Assembly: GCF_009192775.1 (NCBI RefSeq) | Contig: NZ_VTFX01000001.1 | Location: forward strand, 992,001-1,056,000 | Reading direction: 5' to 3' | Length of the DNA: 64,000 nt | DNA from: Arthrobacter yangruifuii | GTDB lineage: Bacteria > Actinomycetota > Actinomycetes > Actinomycetales > Micrococcaceae | In this document: positions 1 through 7,917 of the stretch, piece after piece | Layout: each line of letters starts with the position of its first letter | Position numbering within the stretch: the stretch's first letter is position 1 | Program-made: the position numbers and the translations under genes | The notes under the pieces: model-generated | Database searches by the model: none | What the model was told of the DNA's origin: nothing | What the model saw: only the letters and a program-made list of their open reading frames with translations

Positions 1-244
1 ACTGGTGGGCCGCGAAGCTGTCCTGTTCGGCGGCGCGGGGTATCCCGGAGTGGACGAATGGGCCTCGGCAGCCGGCAGCATCAACTATGAGATCATCACC
101 CGGATCAGCGGCCGGGTAGCGCGCACCTATGTGGACAGCGCAGCGGAAGCGGAGGCCGGCGTCGACAGCCCTCCCATTGCCCTGGAAGCCGCGGGCGACG
201 CCGGGCAGCCGACGGAAACGGCGCAGGCGGTGCAGGCCCTGTGA
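1..244 (+). CDS. alr: Alanine racemase, C-terminal end (partial)
   Basis: This is the 3' end of a gene that starts before the window. The visible residues include INYEIITRISGRV followed by a short Tyr-Val segment, which is the typical C-terminal signature of PLP-dependent alanine racemase, the cytoplasmic enzyme that makes D-alanine for peptidoglycan. A variable Ala/Glu-rich tail of about 35 residues follows, longer than in many homologues. The stop codon overlaps the start of tsaE by 4 bases (GTGA), so the two are translationally coupled. The pairing alr-tsaE is common in actinobacteria, which supports the call. The catalytic lysine and most of the fold lie outside the window and cannot be checked. 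Confidence 0.85.
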   Translation, partial: LVGREAVLFGGAGYPGVDEWASAAGSINYEIITRISGRVARTYVDSAAEAEAGVDSPPIALEAAGDAGQPTETAQAVQAL

Positions 245-774
245 CGCAGGATCCAAACTGGGAAGCGGAATTCCGCACTGCGGGCGCCGGGGAAACCAAG
301 GCCTTCGCCGCACGCCTCGGCCGTGTCCTTCGTGCCGGGGACCTGCTGCTGCTGACCGGTGAACTGGGTGCCGGCAAGACCACGTTCACCCAGGGTCTGG
401 GCGAAGGGCTCGGCGTGCGGCCGGGCATCATCTCGCCCACGTTCGTCCTGGTCCGCGAACATCCCTCGCTGGTCAACGGTCCGGACCTGGTCCACGTGGA
501 TGCCTACCGGCTCGGGTCGGAAGGCGAAGTTGATGACATTGACCTGGAAGCCTCCATGGACCGTGCCGTCACCGTGGTCGAGTGGGGCCACGGACTCGTC
601 GAGCATCTGTCCGACAGCCGCCTGGAGATCACCCTCATCCGTGCCGTCGGCGGGGAGCAGCCCGCCCGGGGAGGCATCGCCACGGACTTCTCCGAGGAGG
701 ACACGGACGAGGAGCGCACCATTCGGCTGGCAGGATACGGACCGCGGTGGGTCGAGCCGCCCAGCCTGGGCTGA
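241..774 (+). CDS. tsaE: tRNA threonylcarbamoyladenosine biosynthesis ATPase TsaE
   Basis: TsaE is the small ATPase that works with TsaB and TsaD to put threonylcarbamoyl on A37 of ANN-decoding tRNAs. The 177-residue protein has a Walker A motif GELGAGKTT at residues 40-48, followed by the family segment SPTFVLVREH and the downstream HVDAYRLG and VEWGHGL stretches typical of TsaE. The GTG start overlaps the alr stop by 4 bases. The length is slightly above the usual 150-160 residues because of an acidic C-terminal extension (residues about 140-165). Its usual partner tsaB is not adjacent: an Ntn-hydrolase gene and a terminator lie between them. Confidence 0.93.
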   Translation: MTQDPNWEAEFRTAGAGETKAFAARLGRVLRAGDLLLLTGELGAGKTTFTQGLGEGLGVRPGIISPTFVLVREHPSLVNGPDLVHVDAYRLGSEGEVDDIDLEASMDRAVTVVEWGHGLVEHLSDSRLEITLIRAVGGEQPARGGIATDFSEEDTDEERTIRLAGYGPRWVEPPSLG

Positions 775-873
775 TCCGCGTCGCCGCTGATCCGCGTCGC
801 AGCTGATCCGCATCGCCGCTTCTCCGCGGCACCCTGTTTCTCCGCGGTGCCCTGTTCGCTGCGGGCCCCTGTT
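771..873 (+). repeat. Two short tandem repeats in the tsaE 3' gap
   Basis: Three 16-base units beginning CTGATCCGC (771-786, 787-802, 803-818) are followed by two near-identical 18-base units beginning TTCTCCGCGG (820-837, 838-855) and a third degenerate one (856-873). The first unit contains the tsaE stop codon. The rest of the gap, to 1081, holds no gene that I can support. The units look like slippage-prone minisatellite sequence; no function is visible. Confidence 0.8.
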
Positions 874-1081
874 TTGCTGCCGGCACGGAATACTTTGCGG
901 GTCTGCCGGGCCAAACGGGCATGGATGCTGCCGCCTGCCGGGGGACCGGGCCTAACCTGTTCGGGAAGGGGGACTGCCTGGCCGGGGGACCGGTCCGGCC
1001 CACCCCCGGCAGCGTCTCCGGCGCAAACCTGGGAACGGGCAGACTGCGTCGGGGCTTAGCCTCAACAGGGAGCAACCAAAC

Positions 1082-2029
1082 ATGTGCACAGGCATCAGGT
1101 TTACGGACGGCAGCGGCAACCTCTATTTCGCGCGCAACCTCGACTGGACCTCCGATTTCGGTGAGCGGGTGGTACTCACGCCCACCGGGTACGCCACGAA
1201 GTCACCGTTCGGTGCCGTGCCGGAGATATCCCACGCCGTTATCGGCATGGGGATCGTGCAGGAGGACACCCCGCTGTACTTCGACTGCGGCAATGATGCC
1301 GGCCTGGCAGTCGGCGGCCTCAATTTCCCCGGCTACGCGCAGTACGCGGCGGAACCGGTCGAGGGTAAGACAAACGTTCCCGCATTCGAGTTCCCGCTCT
1401 GGGTGGCGTCCCAGTTCGCCACCGTTGACGAGGTCGAGGCCGCGCTGGAGAACACCGTGATTGTGGACCGCCCCATCAATGACAAGTACCCGAGTTCACT
1501 GCTGCACTGGCTCATCGCCGACAAGACCCGCGCCATCGTGGTGGAGTACACCAGCGACGGCATGCAGGTCTTCCACGACGACGTCGACGTCCTGGCGAAC
1601 CAGCCCGGTTTCGGCTGGCACCACGAGAACCTCCGCAACTACCTCAACACGTCACCCGACTTCCCCGAGGAAGTGGTCCTCAACCAGGCGCATCTGGTTC
1701 CGTTCGGATCCGGCTCGCTGATGCGGGGGATCCCCGGCGACTACTACTCACCGTCCCGGTTTGTGCGTGCGGCCTACGTCAACGCGCACTACCCGCAGAA
1801 GGCCAGCGAAGAGGAGAACGTCAGCCGCGCCTTCCATACCCTGCAGCAGGTTGCGATGGTGGAGGGCAGCGCGGCCATGGACTCCGGTGAGTTCGAAAAA
1901 ACCACCTACACCGGGCTCTTCTCGGCCCGAACCATGACCTACTACTGGAACACCTACGAGGACCCGGCGGTTCAGAGCGTCGCCATGGCCGACCACAAGA
2001 CCGATGGAACGGAGATTGTGGTCGTCTAA
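1082..2029 (+). CDS. Linear amide C-N hydrolase, choloylglycine hydrolase / penicillin V acylase family
   Basis: The 315-residue protein starts Met-Cys-Thr-Gly and continues with the FARNLDW segment. This is the N-terminal nucleophile pattern of the Ntn-hydrolase family that includes bile salt hydrolase and penicillin V acylase: Cys2 becomes the catalytic N-terminal residue after Met removal. Length and absence of a signal peptide fit the cytoplasmic enzymes. The start is fixed by the need for Cys2, and an AGGGAGC stretch lies about 10 bases upstream. The natural substrate in a soil actinobacterium is unknown; N-acyl-homoserine lactones and acylated amino acids are processed by some members. 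It sits between tsaE and tsaB and is followed by its own strong terminator, so it looks like an insertion into the t6A gene cluster. Confidence 0.85.
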   Translation: MCTGIRFTDGSGNLYFARNLDWTSDFGERVVLTPTGYATKSPFGAVPEISHAVIGMGIVQEDTPLYFDCGNDAGLAVGGLNFPGYAQYAAEPVEGKTNVPAFEFPLWVASQFATVDEVEAALENTVIVDRPINDKYPSSLLHWLIADKTRAIVVEYTSDGMQVFHDDVDVLANQPGFGWHHENLRNYLNTSPDFPEEVVLNQAHLVPFGSGSLMRGIPGDYYSPSRFVRAAYVNAHYPQKASEEENVSRAFHTLQQVAMVEGSAAMDSGEFEKTTYTGLFSARTMTYYWNTYEDPAVQSVAMADHKTDGTEIVVV

Positions 2030-2062
2030 CCCCGGCCCCACCCCGCCGCACGGGTGCGCACG

Positions 2063-2107
2063 GCACCGCCATTTCAGGGCAGCGAAGCCGCCCTGAAACG
2101 GCGGTGC
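2063..2107 (+). terminator. Strong hairpin terminator after the Ntn-hydrolase gene
   Basis: An 18-base stem (2063-2080 against 2090-2107) pairs completely apart from one G-U, with a 9-base loop. It lies 33 bases after the stop codon. There is no long T run. It separates the hydrolase from tsaB and lies inside the longer in-frame extension of tsaB, which argues against an upstream tsaB start. Confidence 0.75.
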
Positions 2108-2118
2108 GGCACGCGCCG

Positions 2119-2124
2119 TAGAAT
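2119..2124 (+). promoter_or_regulatory. -10 element of a probable leaderless tsaB promoter
   Basis: TAGAAT lies 7 bases before the tsaB GTG at 2132. The spacing puts the transcription start on or next to the start codon. It follows directly after the terminator hairpin, so tsaB-rimI-tsaD probably form their own transcript. Confidence 0.5.
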
Positions 2125-2131
2125 AGGAACC

Positions 2132-2800
2132 GTGCTGATTCTCTCCATTGATACCTCCGCCATAGCCAGTGCGGCACTGCTCACAGGGGAGTCAGCGATC
2201 CTGGCGTCCTTCGCCAGCGAAGACACGCGTTCCCACGCAGAAGTCCTCGCCCCGGCAATTGCGGACCTTTTGGCCGACGCCGGAGTGGCCGGTCCCGAGC
2301 TGGACGCCGTGGTCGTCGGGGTGGGCCCCGGCCCGTTCACCGGCCTGCGCGCGGGCATCGCCACCGCCCGGACCCTGGCCTTTGCCTGGGACAAGCCCCT
2401 GCACGGCGTGATGAGCCTGGACGCCATTGCCGTAGACGCCGCCCTGGACGCCTGGCGGCACGGCATCGACGAGTTCGCCGTCGCCACTGACGCCCGGCGC
2501 AAGGAGGTCTACTGGGCCGCCTACCGCAGCACCGGCGGCACCCCCGAACTGCTGGACGGGCCGCACGTGAGCGCCCCGTCCGAGGTCCCCGCCCTGCCCG
2601 TCTACGGTGCCGGCGCCGGACTGTACCCCGGGGTGCTGCACGCGGTTCAGGGCTTCGCCGACGCGCAGCCCACCGCTGCCGCCCTGGGACGCACCGCCGC
2701 CGCCCGGCTGGTCCGGGGCCTGCCCCTGCTGCCCAGCACGCCGCTGTACCTGCGCGAATCCGACGCCAAGGTTCCCGGACCGCGGAAGCGCGCCCTGTGA
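2132..2800 (+). CDS. tsaB: tRNA threonylcarbamoyladenosine biosynthesis protein TsaB
   Basis: TsaB is the non-catalytic ASKHA-fold partner of TsaD in t6A synthesis. The protein begins LILSIDTSA and carries the family hallmark GPGPFTGLRAG near residue 75, where the TsaD-binding surface lies. The frame is open further upstream to 2054, but the GTG at 2132 gives the standard N-terminus and a normal length of 222 residues; the longer version would run through a terminator hairpin. The last 4 bases overlap rimI (GTGA). Together with rimI and tsaD it forms a tight three-gene operon. Confidence 0.92.
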   Translation: MLILSIDTSAIASAALLTGESAILASFASEDTRSHAEVLAPAIADLLADAGVAGPELDAVVVGVGPGPFTGLRAGIATARTLAFAWDKPLHGVMSLDAIAVDAALDAWRHGIDEFAVATDARRKEVYWAAYRSTGGTPELLDGPHVSAPSEVPALPVYGAGAGLYPGVLHAVQGFADAQPTAAALGRTAAARLVRGLPLLPSTPLYLRESDAKVPGPRKRAL

Positions 2801-3309
2801 CCGCCGCCGACACCATCCTCATCCGGCCGATGACCTCGGCGGACATCCCGGCCGTGGACACCCTGGAACGCCGGCTGTTCCCCGTTGATGCCTGGCCTCT
2901 GCAGATGTTCCACGACGAACTGGCGCAGACGGACACCCGGTCCTACTACGTGGCGGTGGACCCCGCCGGAACCGTCATCGGATACGCCGGGCTAATGTGC
3001 GTCCTGCCGATCGCGGACGTCCAGACCATCGCCGTCGTCCCCGAAAACGAGGGCGCCGGCATCGGGTCCCGGCTGCTGGCCACCCTCGTGGACGAGGCGA
3101 AACAGCGCGGCGCCGAGGACGTGCTCCTGGAAGTGCGTGACGACAACCCCCGCGCCCAGCGGCTGTACCGCTGGTTCGGTTTTGAACAGATCCACGTCCG
3201 GCCGCGCTATTACCGTGACGGCGCCTCCGCCCTGATCATGCGCCTGCCCCTGGCCGGCTGGTCCGGTGCTCCGACGGCCGGGACGGCAACAGAAACTAAG
3301 GAACAGTAA
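2797..3309 (+). CDS. rimI: Ribosomal protein S18-alanine N-acetyltransferase RimI
   Basis: This is a GNAT-fold acetyltransferase of 170 residues. It has the acetyl-CoA-binding segment VVPENEGAGIGSRLL (Q/RxxGxG/A type) and the DDNPRAQRLYRWFGFE segment characteristic of RimI, ending in RYYRDGASALIM. RimI acetylates the N-terminal alanine of ribosomal protein S18. The gene overlaps tsaB by 4 bases, and tsaD begins on the base after its stop codon. The tsaB-rimI-tsaD order is widespread in bacteria, which makes the name safe. Confidence 0.92.
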   Translation: MTAADTILIRPMTSADIPAVDTLERRLFPVDAWPLQMFHDELAQTDTRSYYVAVDPAGTVIGYAGLMCVLPIADVQTIAVVPENEGAGIGSRLLATLVDEAKQRGAEDVLLEVRDDNPRAQRLYRWFGFEQIHVRPRYYRDGASALIMRLPLAGWSGAPTAGTATETKEQ

Positions 3310-4392
3310 ATGAACCGCACGGCCCCTTTGGTGCTCGGCATCGAATCCTCCTGCGACGAAACCGGGATCGGCATTGTCCGGGGAACCGAGCTGCTGACCA
3401 ACACCGTGTCCTCGTCCATGGATGAGCATGTCCGCTTCGGCGGGGTGATCCCCGAGATAGCGTCGCGGGCGCATCTGGAGGCGATGGTTCCCGCCCTGCA
3501 GGCGGCGCTGGCCGAGGCCGGCGTGGCGCTGGCGGACCTGGACGCGATTGCCGTGACCTCCGGCCCCGGTCTGTCCGGGGCACTGATGGTGGGAGTCAGC
3601 GCCGCCAAAGCCCTGGCCCTGGCCACCGGCAAGCCGCTGTACGCGATCAACCACCTGGTGGCGCACGTGGGTGTGGGCGTGCTCGACGGCGGTGCCCTGC
3701 CGGATAACCTCGGCGCACTCCTGGTCTCCGGCGGCCACACCGAAATCCTGCGCGTGGCGTCCCTGACGGATGACGTGGAACTGCTCGGGTCCACGATCGA
3801 CGACGCCGCGGGAGAGGCCTATGACAAGGTCGCCCGCATCCTCGGACTGGGCTACCCGGGCGGGCCGGCCATTGACCGGCTGGCACGGGAAGGCAATCCG
3901 AAGGCCATCCGGTTCCCCCGCGGACTGACCCAGCCCAAGTACATGGGCACCGCCGAGGCGCCGGGACCGCATCGCTATGACTGGTCCTTCTCCGGCCTCA
4001 AGACGGCAGTGGCCCGCTGCGTGGAGCAGTACGAGGCCTCCGGCCAGGACCTTCCCGTGGCCGATATTGCCGCGTCCTTCCAGGAAGCGGTGGTGGACGT
4101 GATTACCTCCAAGGCGGTGCTGGCCTGCACCGAGCACGGCATCACCAACCTGCTGCTGGGCGGGGGAGTGGCCGCGAACTCGCGGCTCCGGGCCCTGACC
4201 GCGGAGCGCTGCGCGGCCGCCGGCATTACCCTGCGGGTTCCGCCGATTTCGCTGTGCACGGACAACGGCGCCATGGTGGCGGCACTGGGCGCGCAGGTGG
4301 TCATGGCGGGCGGAGAGCCCTCCGGGATCGGTTTCGGCACGGACCCGTCACTGCCGGTGACCAGCATCCACGTGGCCGCAGCCGGGGTCTGA
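3310..4392 (+). CDS. tsaD: tRNA N6-threonylcarbamoyladenosine transferase TsaD
   Basis: TsaD is the catalytic subunit that transfers the threonylcarbamoyl group to A37 of tRNA. The 360-residue protein shows the N-terminal [10 protein letters not shown] motif (residues 10-19), the metal-binding His115 and His119 in HLVAH, the SGGHTEILR segment and [11 protein letters not shown]. All expected metal and nucleotide-binding elements are present. It starts directly after the rimI stop codon and ends the operon; a strong hairpin follows 30 bases downstream. Confidence 0.96.
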   Translation: MNRTAPLVLGIESSCDETGIGIVRGTELLTNTVSSSMDEHVRFGGVIPEIASRAHLEAMVPALQAALAEAGVALADLDAIAVTSGPGLSGALMVGVSAAKALALATGKPLYAINHLVAHVGVGVLDGGALPDNLGALLVSGGHTEILRVASLTDDVELLGSTIDDAAGEAYDKVARILGLGYPGGPAIDRLAREGNPKAIRFPRGLTQPKYMGTAEAPGPHRYDWSFSGLKTAVARCVEQYEASGQDLPVADIAASFQEAVVDVITSKAVLACTEHGITNLLLGGGVAANSRLRALTAERCAAAGITLRVPPISLCTDNGAMVAALGAQVVMAGGEPSGIGFGTDPSLPVTSIHVAAAGV

Positions 4393-4421
4393 AGCCGGCC
4401 TGCAGCATCCGCTTCCCAAAG

Positions 4422-4460
4422 AGGCAGGGCCCCGGCGGTTATCCCGCTGGGGCCCTGCCT
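4422..4460. terminator. Bidirectional terminator between convergent tsaD and the ligase gene
   Basis: A 17-base stem (4422-4438 with 4444-4460, one G-U pair) closes a 5-base loop. The two flanking genes converge on it, so it probably serves both. The stem is very GC rich and lacks a clear T run. Confidence 0.75.
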
Positions 4461-4487
4461 GCATGGTGGCCGGAAAACCGTCCGGGT

Positions 4488-5633
4488 TCAGGCTCCCCGG
4501 AGCTGGGCAATGCCGTCCAGGACGACGGCGCGCAGGTCGCCGTCGTTCTCTGCGGCAATGCTGCGCTGGCGCCGGTAGCCGCCGCCCCGCTCAATGATGG
4601 TCCGGACGTCAGCCAGCTCGGCGCTGCAGCCCAGCTCTGCGGCAACCGGTTCCAGGCGCGGCAGGACGTCTTCCAGCAGATGGTCGGTCACCAGCTTCTC
4701 GTTGCCCTCGGCATCGAGGATCACGATGGCTTCCATCCCGTACCGGGCCGCCCGCCACTTGTTTTCCTGGACGTGCCAGGGCGGCATGGTCGGGATGCTG
4801 CCGCCGGCGTCGAGAATGGAGGAGAACTCGTGCACCAGGCACTGGGTGAGTGCGGCAATGGCGCCCACGTCCCGGATGTCCGCCAGCCCGTCGCAGACGC
4901 GCATCTCGATGGTGCCCAGGCCGGGGACCGGCCGGATGTCCCAGCGGATTTCGCTGATGGAATCAATGACCCCGGTGGTGAACATGTCCTGCACATAGGA
5001 CTCGTACTCGGCCCAGGACGCGAACTGGAACGGCAGCCCGGCGGTGGGCAGCTGCTGGAACATCAGGGCGCGCTGGGACGCGTACCCGGTATCCTCGCCG
5101 GACCAGAAGGGGGATGACGCCGAGAGTGCCTGGAAGTGCGGGAAGTAGTTCACCAGTCCGTCGAGGACGGGAAGCACCTTGTCCCGGCTGTCCAGGCCCA
5201 CATGGACGTGCACTCCGAAAATCAGCATCTGCTGGCCCCACCACTGGGTCCGGTCTATGAGCTTTGCGTACCGTTCCTTGTCCGTGACCGGCTGCGAGCG
5301 CGGGGTGCTGAAGGGGTGGGAACCGGCGCAGAACAGTTCAACGCCCATGGGGTCGGTCACCCGCCGCACCGCCGCGAGGGACCGGGCCAGGTCCGCTTTG
5401 GCCTCCGCCACCGTGCGGCACACGCCGGTCACCAGTTCCACGGTGTTTTCCAGCAGTTCCTGCTTGATGTGGGGATGCTCTTCGTCTTCACGCAGCGAAG
5501 GGTCATTGACGTTCACTCCGCGCAGGACTTCGTCCGCCACGGAGACAAGGTCTCCGGTAGTGCTGTCCACGAGGGCCAGTTCCCACTCGACTCCCAGTGT
5601 TGACTGGGCGGACTTGGCGAACTCGATTTCCAA
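4488..5633 (-). CDS. Carboxylate-amine ligase, YbdK / glutamate-cysteine ligase type 2 family
   Basis: This 381-residue protein belongs to the GCS2 family, the YbdK-type enzymes that have weak glutamate-cysteine ligase activity. Visible features are the GVEWELAL segment at residues 14-21, HIKQELLENTVEL around 55-67 and GVHVHVGLDSR near 140-150, which supply the ATP/Mg and substrate sites. The start is a TTG chosen for its strong AGGAGA ribosome-binding site 5 bases upstream. Actinobacteria of this group use mycothiol, not glutathione, so the true substrate is uncertain; EgtA-like or other gamma-glutamyl ligase activity is possible. The gene stands alone, convergent to tsaD. Confidence 0.85.
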   Translation of the reverse strand: MEIEFAKSAQSTLGVEWELALVDSTTGDLVSVADEVLRGVNVNDPSLREDEEHPHIKQELLENTVELVTGVCRTVAEAKADLARSLAAVRRVTDPMGVELFCAGSHPFSTPRSQPVTDKERYAKLIDRTQWWGQQMLIFGVHVHVGLDSRDKVLPVLDGLVNYFPHFQALSASSPFWSGEDTGYASQRALMFQQLPTAGLPFQFASWAEYESYVQDMFTTGVIDSISEIRWDIRPVPGLGTIEMRVCDGLADIRDVGAIAALTQCLVHEFSSILDAGGSIPTMPPWHVQENKWRAARYGMEAIVILDAEGNEKLVTDHLLEDVLPRLEPVAAELGCSAELADVRTIIERGGGYRRQRSIAAENDGDLRAVVLDGIAQLRGA

Positions 5634-5789
5634 ACTGTCTCCTGCTTTATGCGTTACGTCCTGCAGTTACCCGGACCCGCGTCTTTGCGTTGGGAACCGT
5701 ACCAATCCTATAGCCGCAGACGCCTGCGGCCGGCCGCCGGCCGTTAATGCGGACGTAACCGGAAAGCGTGCTGCGGACATAATGGGAGG

Positions 5790-6602
5790 ATGCCCATCCT
5801 GAACAAAGACATGACCCTGTGCATTTCCCTGGCCGCGCGGCCCAGCAACATCGGTACGCGCTTCCATAACTACCTCTATGACCAGCTTGGCCTGAACTAT
5901 GTGTACAAGGCGTTCGCCCCGGCAGACCTGGCACAGGCCATTGCCGGGGTGCGGGGCCTGCCGATCCGCGGTGCGGCGGTATCCATGCCGTACAAGGAGG
6001 AGGTTATTGCCCTGGTGGACCGGATGGATCCGTCCGCGAAGGCCATCGATTCCGTCAACACGATCGTTAACGACGACGGCGTGCTCACCGCCTACAACAC
6101 CGATTACCTGGCCATTGCCCGGCTGCTGCGTGACCACCGGGTGCCGGCGACGCACTCTGTGCTGCTGCGCGGTTCCGGCGGCATGGCCAAGGCAGTGGCG
6201 GCCGCCCTGCGGGATGCCGGCTTCACCAGGGTCACGATTGCCGCCCGCAACGAGGCCGCCGGCCGTGCGCTCGCGGACCTCTACGGCTTTGCCTGGCAGG
6301 GCGACCCGGGAACCTCCACGGCGGACCTGCTGATCAACGTGACCCCGCTGGGCATGTCCGGCCGGTACGAGGACGCGCAGTCCTTCAGCGATGACGCCGT
6401 GGCGGCCGCCAAGACGGTGTTCGACGTCGTAGCACTGCCGTCCGAGACTCCGCTGATCAAAGCCGCCCGGGCTGCAGGGACGCCGGTGATCACCGGCGCC
6501 GAAGTCATCGCCATCCAGGCCGAGGAACAGTTCGTGTTGTACACCGGGGTCCGCCCCACGCCGGAGCAGGTACGCGAAGCCAGCGAATTCTCCCGCGCCT
6601 AA
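5790..6602 (+). CDS. Shikimate 5-dehydrogenase-like protein
   Basis: The 270-residue protein resembles the AroE-like (SdhL) subfamily typified by Haemophilus HI0607 rather than canonical AroE. It has the N-terminal NKDMTLCISL stretch, the substrate loop SMPYKEE with the catalytic-type lysine at 69, Asn103-Thr104-Asp105 and a dinucleotide site GSGGMAKA at 128-135. Canonical shikimate dehydrogenases have a GAGG(A/S) motif here; the substitution and the N-terminus mark the subfamily. Members reduce dehydroshikimate poorly, so the physiological role is uncertain. The ATG has a CATAAT box 6 bases upstream, so the transcript may be leaderless; GGGAGG directly abuts the ATG and is too close for normal use. 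Confidence 0.82.
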   Translation: MPILNKDMTLCISLAARPSNIGTRFHNYLYDQLGLNYVYKAFAPADLAQAIAGVRGLPIRGAAVSMPYKEEVIALVDRMDPSAKAIDSVNTIVNDDGVLTAYNTDYLAIARLLRDHRVPATHSVLLRGSGGMAKAVAAALRDAGFTRVTIAARNEAAGRALADLYGFAWQGDPGTSTADLLINVTPLGMSGRYEDAQSFSDDAVAAAKTVFDVVALPSETPLIKAARAAGTPVITGAEVIAIQAEEQFVLYTGVRPTPEQVREASEFSRA

Positions 6603-6636
6603 AGCAGTTTTCCTGCGGACCGGCCCGGCAGGCCGC

Positions 6637-7863
6637 CTAGGCTGCGGAAACCGGTTCCACCACCAGGGCCACGCGGTCCTCACCGATCCGGGTGAGGACC
6701 AGCGTGGCTTTCCTGGTGCCCCGGTTACCTTTGCCGGAGCCCGTGAGCAGGGCCTTGCGCAGCTCCTCCGGTGTAACGGACATGCCGCGCTTCTTGATGT
6801 CCAGGACACCGATGCCGTTTTCCTTCACCCAGGACTTCAGCGCCCGGACGTTGTACGGGCGGACCTCGAGGATGCGGTAGGCGCGGGCGAACGGTGTCTC
6901 ACGCAGTTCCGGAGCGCAGATGTAGGCGATGTGCGGATCGAGCAGGTGACCGTCCAGGGTGGCGGCGACGTCGGCCACCAGCCCGGCGCGGATCACGGCG
7001 CCGTCGGGTTCATACAGGTATCCCTCGGCGGGCCCGACGGCCACGTCCTGGGCGCCGGCGTCGTAATCCACCGGCGAGGTCAGCTCGGCGGCGCCCCCGG
7101 AGCCGATTACCAGGGCCGCACGCCGGACACCGGGGCGGCGCAGCACATTGAACCAGAGTGTGGCTTCGGTGACGTCGCCGTCCACGGACACCCACTGCGC
7201 CTCGCAGTTCGCCGGCAGCGCATCATGCGGGATGCCGGGTCCCATCTTCACCCCGACGGGCAGGCCGGCATCCGCCAGTGATTCCACGAAGGACAGGGGA
7301 GGGGAGAAAGCCTCCGGGTCGAAGATGCGGGTGGTGCCCGACGTCGAGGTGGTCCGGCGCGCCGGATCAAGCCAGACGCCGTCGAACCCGGTCAGGTCGA
7401 AGTCCTCGGCGCGGCCCTGGACCACCGTGGCTTCCGGCCAGGGCATGAGGTTGATGGTTGCCGCTGCAGCGGTGATTTCATCCAGTTCGACGGCGGTGAC
7501 CTGCCGGTCCAGGGTGGCCAGGGCCAGGGAATCAGCGCCGATGCCGCAGCCGAGGTCCGCGACCTTGGACAGTCCGGCTTCCTGGAAGCGGCGGGCGTGC
7601 AGGGCAGCGACGTTAAGCCGGGTGGCCTGCTCCAGTCCGGGCTGCGTGAAGACCATGTGTTCGGCGAACGGGCCGAATTTCCCGCGGGCCTTCATCCGCA
7701 GCTTTGCCTGCGTCAGGACGGCGGCCACCAGCTCGGGGGAATGCCCGGCCTTACGCAGGTCCGTGTTCAGCTTCAGCGACTCGGATTCCAGATAGGGCGG
7801 AAGCGAGTTCAGCAGCTGCCATCCCTCGGGGGTCAGAACATGGGCAAGGGAAGTATCGGGCAT
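6637..7863 (-). CDS. SAM-dependent methyltransferase with THUMP-like C-terminal domain
   Basis: The 408-residue protein has a class I methyltransferase core with motif I VADLGCGIGADSLAL at residues 101-115 and a DPARR motif at 166-170, followed by a C-terminal part resembling the THUMP-like domain found in actinobacterial nucleic-acid methyltransferases. It ends with an RGT/RKATLVLTRIG stretch. The target, probably RNA, is not known. It is divergent from malY with 54 bases between the start codons. A TAGGCT box lies 7 bases before its ATG, suggesting a leaderless start. It converges with the AroE-like gene. Confidence 0.78.
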   Translation of the reverse strand: MPDTSLAHVLTPEGWQLLNSLPPYLESESLKLNTDLRKAGHSPELVAAVLTQAKLRMKARGKFGPFAEHMVFTQPGLEQATRLNVAALHARRFQEAGLSKVADLGCGIGADSLALATLDRQVTAVELDEITAAAATINLMPWPEATVVQGRAEDFDLTGFDGVWLDPARRTTSTSGTTRIFDPEAFSPPLSFVESLADAGLPVGVKMGPGIPHDALPANCEAQWVSVDGDVTEATLWFNVLRRPGVRRAALVIGSGGAAELTSPVDYDAGAQDVAVGPAEGYLYEPDGAVIRAGLVADVAATLDGHLLDPHIAYICAPELRETPFARAYRILEVRPYNVRALKSWVKENGIGVLDIKKRGMSVTPEELRKALLTGSGKGNRGTRKATLVLTRIGEDRVALVVEPVSAA

Positions 7864-7870
7864 GCCCTCC

Positions 7871-7910
7871 AGCCTAGTTGTTCTGTCCGCGGGCGCGTTA
7901 GCTGTAAGTT
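7871..7910. promoter_or_regulatory. Back-to-back -10 boxes of two probable leaderless promoters
   Basis: On the minus strand TAGGCT (plus-strand 7871-7876) lies 7 bases from the methyltransferase ATG. On the plus strand TAAGTT (7905-7910) lies 7 bases from the malY ATG. Only 54 bases separate the two start codons, so both promoters must overlap within this gap and within each other's coding start. Confidence 0.45.
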
Positions 7911-7917
7911 GGGCGCC

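Noticed and set aside
2054-2131. Longer tsaB with a 26-residue N-terminal extension
   Set aside because: The extension would be coded by a terminator hairpin and does not fit the family; the GTG at 2132 gives the standard start.
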